Positions 7,246 through 10,052 of a stretch of DNA of 10,052 nucleotides are shown one piece after another. The position numbers and the translations under genes were made by a program. The DNA is from an uncultured Prevotellaceae bacterium (GTDB lineage: Bacteria; Bacteroidota; Bacteroidia; Bacteroidales; Bacteroidaceae). The stretch is from positions 1-10,052 of the forward strand of contig CABSGW010000081.1 of NCBI GenBank assembly GCA_902477365.1, in the 5' to 3' direction. Under the pieces are notes generated by a model. That model saw nothing but the letters and a program-made list of their open reading frames with translations, was not told the DNA's origin and searched no databases. Numbering within the stretch: position 1 is the first letter of the stretch; every line of letters begins with the position of its first letter.

Positions 7246-7414
7246 AGTTAAAGAAATGATAGTTCATAACCGTAGTGATACGGATATATTACTTTAAGGA
7301 TAACAAGATTGTTTTAAGTTAGGTATTAGGTTTATTTTGTTTTTAGGAACAAAGCGGAAAAGAATCCCAATAAGGGGATTCTTTACAAAAGGAGCGGGAT
7401 TAACCGCTTTTTTT
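7246..7414 (+). ncRNA. Putative small noncoding RNA of about 170 nt, family not recognised
   Basis: This occupies the middle of the 444-bp gene-free stretch 7130-7573. A -7 box lies just upstream, and the segment ends in a G+C stem followed by seven T. In between it has several hairpins: CCGTA-GTGA-TACGG (7270-7283), a 5-bp stem with a GNRA-type tetraloop; an A/U-rich hairpin across 7291-7319; and a 10-bp stem, AAAGAATCCC (7359-7368) with GGGATTCTTT (7375-7384). The only ATG frame, at 7257, is 13 codons long. The size and free-standing position would suit a 6S-like regulatory RNA, but I cannot confirm a 6S central bubble and the ends do not obviously pair. It runs antisense to neither flanking gene. 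The rest of the stretch (7130-7233 and 7415-7573) is A+T-rich and shows nothing I can support. Confidence 0.55.
7393..7414 (+). terminator. Rho-independent terminator of the putative small RNA
   Basis: AGCGG (7393-7397), loop GATTAA, CCGCT (7404-7408), with an unbroken run of seven T at 7408-7414. The CCGCTTT arm can instead pair over 7 bp with AAAGCGG at 7351-7357, enclosing the 10-bp hairpin. The T-run gives this a clear plus-strand orientation; no plus-strand protein gene ends nearby. Confidence 0.75.
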
Positions 7415-7573
7415 ATTTCACTATCTTGGGATATTCAGTAATTAAGTTTGCTAATGGATCAACCATAAAATCACAGAAGAACTAAGTATGATAAAAAAGA
7501 AGAAATTAATATATTTTCATTCATGACATCCGAAACTTTACTGATAATATTTATTTAACATATCAAATTCACT

Positions 7574-8854
7574 TTAAATAAACGGCTCCAAGAAATGGAA
7601 TAACCATGCTTGCATACGTAATCCCCATGGCCGTTGCTTCCATTTTTCAGGAGTCAGTCGATAACATCTCAGCTCCTTATCATCATTAAATAAATGTTGT
7701 AATTCTCTCGTTGTACAGGAATCTACAATCATAACATTACACTCGTAATCATAAGCTAAGCTACGACTATTCAGATTAGCTGAACCTACAAAACTATACA
7801 AGCTATCAATCATCATCACTTTAGAATGATGAAAGCCTCCTTGATAATAATAGATCTCAGCCCCTTTTTTCATCAATCTTTTCGCATTGTAATCAACGAC
7901 ACGCGGAGTAATAGGAATGTCGCTGGCTTCCGAGACCATTATTTGTACATCAACCCCACGATCTATCGCGTGTTTTAATGCCTTTCTTATTTTACGATTA
8001 AGCGTAAAATAAGGGTTGATTAATTGAATTTGGTGCTGCGCGCTATTAATCGCCGCAACAAATGTTTCTCGAATAATGCGTGGAGACAGTTCTGGTTCAC
8101 GATTAACAACTGCAATATTCTTTATACCTGCAGTTCTGGTTGTATCCGGTTTTAAATCATCAAACCAATCGGAAGCTTCGCGCATACCGGGATATAATTC
8201 CGGTCCTGATATATGTTGCCCACTAACCTGATTCCACATACGTAGAAAAATTCCCTGTAAACAACAAACAACATCTCCTTCCAACCGCAAATGCATATCG
8301 CGCCAATCACCAATATCCGGTTTCCCTTTGATATAATAGTCTGCCACATTCATACCACCAGTATAAGCCACCAAACCATCTATCACGACAATTTTCCGAT
8401 GATCCCGATGAAATACATGGTTTATCCAAGGAAAACGTAAAGGATCATATTCGTAAATCTCAATACCTCGTTTCCTTAATTTCACCATATGTCTTTTACG
8501 TAAAGGACGGTTGTTTGACTCATTACCAAAACTGTCAAACAGCGCCCTTACCTTGACTCCTTGTTTTACTTTCTCTGCCAATAAGTCAAATAAGGCATTC
8601 CCTATTGAATCATTCCTGAAATTAAAATATTCCAAGTGAATGGTTTCTTTAGCCTGCTTAATTGCAGAAAACATATCCTGAAACTTTTCGTCTCCGCTTT
8701 TCAGTAAAACCGCACTATTATTATGTGTAAATGATATTCCATTTTCGGACAAGAATTTCATAATCGTAGAATCGCTCCTAACTACATGAGCGAAACTCGA
8801 TATACATCCTCCCCAAAGTAGTATCAATGTATATATAAATAGCCTCAAATTCAT
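7574..8854 (-). CDS. Exported phospholipase D / cardiolipin synthase-like protein with two HKD motifs
   Basis: Phospholipase D-superfamily enzyme, most like the short ClsB-type cardiolipin synthases (426 residues). These transfer phosphatidyl groups through a phosphohistidine intermediate. Both HxKx4D motifs are intact: H152, K154, D159 and H343, K345, D350, each followed by the usual Gly/Asn segment (GGMN 166-169; GSANLNSRS 357-365). The C-terminus (WKQRPWGLRMQAWLFHFLEP) resembles cardiolipin synthases. Instead of the two membrane helices of classical ClsA, it starts with a signal sequence (MNLRLFIYTLILLWGGCISSFA), probably cleaved near FA-H, so the active sites should face the periplasm. 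C17 follows WGG and is not a good lipobox. No -7 box is visible upstream; the start lies 13 nt past the kdsD terminator palindrome. An exported phospholipase or nuclease is the alternative. Confidence 0.88.
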   Translation of the reverse strand: MNLRLFIYTLILLWGGCISSFAHVVRSDSTIMKFLSENGISFTHNNSAVLLKSGDEKFQDMFSAIKQAKETIHLEYFNFRNDSIGNALFDLLAEKVKQGVKVRALFDSFGNESNNRPLRKRHMVKLRKRGIEIYEYDPLRFPWINHVFHRDHRKIVVIDGLVAYTGGMNVADYYIKGKPDIGDWRDMHLRLEGDVVCCLQGIFLRMWNQVSGQHISGPELYPGMREASDWFDDLKPDTTRTAGIKNIAVVNREPELSPRIIRETFVAAINSAQHQIQLINPYFTLNRKIRKALKHAIDRGVDVQIMVSEASDIPITPRVVDYNAKRLMKKGAEIYYYQGGFHHSKVMMIDSLYSFVGSANLNSRSLAYDYECNVMIVDSCTTRELQHLFNDDKELRCYRLTPEKWKQRPWGLRMQAWLFHFLEPFI

Positions 8855-8867
8855 TTTTGTAACAATT

Positions 8868-8893
8868 AAGAAGGCTGGTTAACCAGCCTTCTT
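8868..8893 (-). terminator. Perfect 26-bp palindrome ending the kdsA-kdsD unit
   Basis: AAGAAGGCTGGTT (8868-8880) is followed immediately by its exact reverse complement AACCAGCCTTCTT (8881-8893), forming an 11-bp stem with a TTAA loop. It lies 25 bp beyond the kdsD stop and on the minus strand continues as AATTGTT, a modest U-tract. It ends 13 nt before the ATG of the phospholipase D-like gene, so it also falls in that gene's leader if transcription reads through. Confidence 0.7.
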
Positions 8894-8918
8894 CCATGAT
8901 CTATTTTGTTTATTAGAA

Positions 8919-9869
8919 CTATATCATCGTTAAGAAAGAATCCACTATACCCAACAACCTCATCGTATCATCCACAACCAACACAGAGTGAATTTTATTC
9001 TGATGCATGATCGTTTGTATCTTTTCTATTTTTTCCTCCGGAGAAACCGTTTTAGGCGTCTTGGTCATGATATCTTTTACAGAGAGGCTGAAGAATTTAT
9101 CTTGGGAACTCTCCATAGCCCGACGCACATCACCGTCTGTTATAATACCTACAACCTGATCGTTTTCTACTGCAACACAAAGTCCCAAACGTCCATTGCT
9201 GACATGAATCACCGCTTCCCCTAACTTCATTTCAGGAGACACAACAGGCAGATCGTCACAACGCATTACGTCACGTGCTTTGGTCAACAAACGCTTGCCC
9301 AATGTTCCTCCCGGATGAAAGCGTGCAAAATCGGAAGCATCGAAATGGCGTGCCTCAATTAATGCACAAGCTATCGCGTCTCCCATAGCCAATGTAGCTG
9401 TTGTTGAAGATGTTGGTGCAAGTCCTAATGGACAAGCCTCATGCTGAACCGCAACATTCAAATGAACCGTTGCATATTTTGCCAACAAAGAAGCAGGGTT
9501 TCCACTCATACCAATCACTGGTATTTGCTTGTCCAACAAATGAGGGAGAAAACGCAACAACTCATCCGTCTGCCCGGAGTTAGAAATGGCCCAAACAACA
9601 TCTTTTTGAGTCATCACTCCCAAATCGCCATGAAAAACATCCAGTGGACTAATGAAAAAACTCGGAGTCCCCGTACTTGACAACGTCGCTGCTATTTTTG
9701 CACCAATATGCCCACTTTTACCCACCCCTGTTATAACAACTTTCCCGGAACAGTTTAAAATCAGATCAACCGCCTTATCGAAACTATCATCTATTGACGG
9801 GATCATATCCAACAATGCTTGTGCTTCATCCTTAATGCATTGTATTGCTATTTCAGTCATTCTGCTCAT
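8919..9869 (-). CDS. kdsD: Arabinose-5-phosphate isomerase, KpsF/GutQ/KdsD family
   Basis: Cytoplasmic isomerase that converts ribulose 5-phosphate to arabinose 5-phosphate, the first committed precursor of Kdo in lipopolysaccharide. The 316 residues contain an N-terminal SIS sugar-isomerase domain (about 30-170) with VGKSGHIGAKIAATLSSTG (49-67), FHGDLG (79-84) and APTSSTTATLAMGDA (151-165), then HPGGTLGKRLL (185-195) and two CBS domains (about 197-255 and 262-316). K51, E103, E144 and H185 each lie exactly eight positions before E. coli KdsD K59, E111, E152 and H193, so the catalytic set is complete. The ATG at 9869 overlaps the kdsA stop as ATGA, implying one operon and translational coupling; another ATG lies three codons further in. 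The CBS pair may sense a nucleotide or sugar nucleotide (inference). A palindrome terminator follows. Confidence 0.95.
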   Translation of the reverse strand: MSRMTEIAIQCIKDEAQALLDMIPSIDDSFDKAVDLILNCSGKVVITGVGKSGHIGAKIAATLSSTGTPSFFISPLDVFHGDLGVMTQKDVVWAISNSGQTDELLRFLPHLLDKQIPVIGMSGNPASLLAKYATVHLNVAVQHEACPLGLAPTSSTTATLAMGDAIACALIEARHFDASDFARFHPGGTLGKRLLTKARDVMRCDDLPVVSPEMKLGEAVIHVSNGRLGLCVAVENDQVVGIITDGDVRRAMESSQDKFFSLSVKDIMTKTPKTVSPEEKIEKIQTIMHQNKIHSVLVVDDTMRLLGIVDSFLTMI

Positions 9870-10052
9870 AACAGTGATCTAATAATATTTTCTAAATCGC
9901 TTAAATACAACATATTCGTTCCGTCGCTCAAGGCCTTTTCCGGATCAGGATGCACCTCCATAAAATAACCGGTAGCTCCAAAAGCCTTAGCTGCCAAAGC
10001 CATTGAAGGTATGAACTCCCGATTGCCCCCAGTCTTTCCCCCGGCGGCTCCC
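9866..10052 (-). CDS. kdsA: 3-deoxy-8-phosphooctulonate synthase (Kdo-8-phosphate synthase), C-terminal part
   Basis: Cytoplasmic enzyme that condenses phosphoenolpyruvate with arabinose 5-phosphate to give Kdo 8-phosphate. Only the last 61 residues are in the window; the rest lies beyond the right edge. They read GAAGGKTGGNREFIPSMALA, then AKAFGATGYFMEVHPDPEKA and LSDGTNMLYLSDLENIIRSL before the final L and the TGA at 9868-9866. The GGNREFIPSMALAAKAFG and ME(V)HPDPEKALSDG segments are characteristic of the KdsA C-terminal barrel, including the conserved HPDP loop. The stop overlaps the kdsD ATG, so the product supplying its substrate is translated from the same mRNA. The frame is intact to the edge. 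Any promoter lies outside the window. Confidence 0.93.
   Translation of the reverse strand, partial: GAAGGKTGGNREFIPSMALAAKAFGATGYFMEVHPDPEKALSDGTNMLYLSDLENIIRSLL

Noticed and set aside
7257..7298. Tiny frame MIVHNRSDTDILL inside the putative small RNA
   Set aside because: Only 13 codons, no ribosome binding site, and it crosses the GTGA-tetraloop hairpin; chance is more likely than a peptide.
7443..7450. Another plus-strand TAnnTTTG match (TAAGTTTG)
   Set aside because: No gene or terminator follows it on the plus strand, and such 6-of-8 motifs are frequent by chance in A+T-rich DNA.
7551..7581. TTATTTAA/TTAAATAA inverted repeat at the end of the phospholipase D-like gene
   Set aside because: An all-A/T 8-bp stem that overlaps the stop codon and lacks a U-tract; too weak to call a terminator.
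8802..8854. Lipoprotein signal in the phospholipase D-like protein (C17)
   Set aside because: The residues before C17 are W-G-G; the -3 position is not L, V or I, so a plain signal peptide is more likely.

Overview
The window looks like a piece of a Bacteroidales chromosome (Bacteroides/Parabacteroides-like; genus not resolved). The evidence is the gene set: a 581-residue PgcA-type phosphohexomutase, an exported family C69 peptidase, RlmH, a two-gene Kdo-precursor pair and a YqhD-like dehydrogenase. It is supported by several TAnnTTTG boxes placed just upstream of genes, the -7 element of the Bacteroidetes primary sigma factor. I see no insertion sequence, CRISPR array, tRNA, rRNA or phage gene. 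The genes are housekeeping or envelope functions, nearly all on the minus strand.

Layout from left to right. Positions 1-852 (minus) hold a YqhD-family iron-containing alcohol dehydrogenase that runs off the left edge and is broken by a one-base frameshift near 234-236. Positions 853-1075 hold its -7 box and the terminator of the next gene. Positions 1076-2821 (minus) encode a phosphoglucomutase/phosphomannomutase. Positions 2909-4558 (minus) encode an exported C69-family N-terminal-nucleophile dipeptidase. Positions 4646-5494 (minus) encode nadC. The 106-bp gap 5495-5600 is a divergent promoter region containing a 10-7-10 bp palindrome, each arm of which carries a -7 box. Positions 5601-6074 (plus) encode rlmH, the only protein gene I support on the plus strand; it overlaps the convergent gene at 6062-7096 (minus) by 13 bp. 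That gene encodes an exported endonuclease/exonuclease/phosphatase-fold protein. The 444-bp stretch 7130-7573 has no protein gene, but carries on the plus strand a -7 box, a series of hairpins and a strong terminator, which I interpret as a small RNA gene of about 170 nt. Positions 7574-8854 (minus) encode an exported two-HKD phospholipase D/cardiolipin-synthase-like protein. Positions 8919-9869 (minus) encode arabinose-5-phosphate isomerase (KdsD/KpsF), which overlaps by ATGA the end of kdsA (9866 to the right edge, minus).

How the genes relate. KdsD makes arabinose 5-phosphate, which KdsA condenses with phosphoenolpyruvate to give Kdo 8-phosphate for the lipopolysaccharide core; the stop/start overlap points to one operon. 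The other genes look like independent units separated by terminators or own promoters. The most unusual features are the putative small RNA at 7246-7414, the symmetrical nadC/rlmH promoter palindrome, two genes whose -7 box ends only 4 nt before the start codon (probable leaderless mRNAs), and two hairpins that end a gene while lying 13 or 22 nt upstream of the next start codon. I found no convincing multi-gene novel system; the small RNA is the best candidate for something undescribed.
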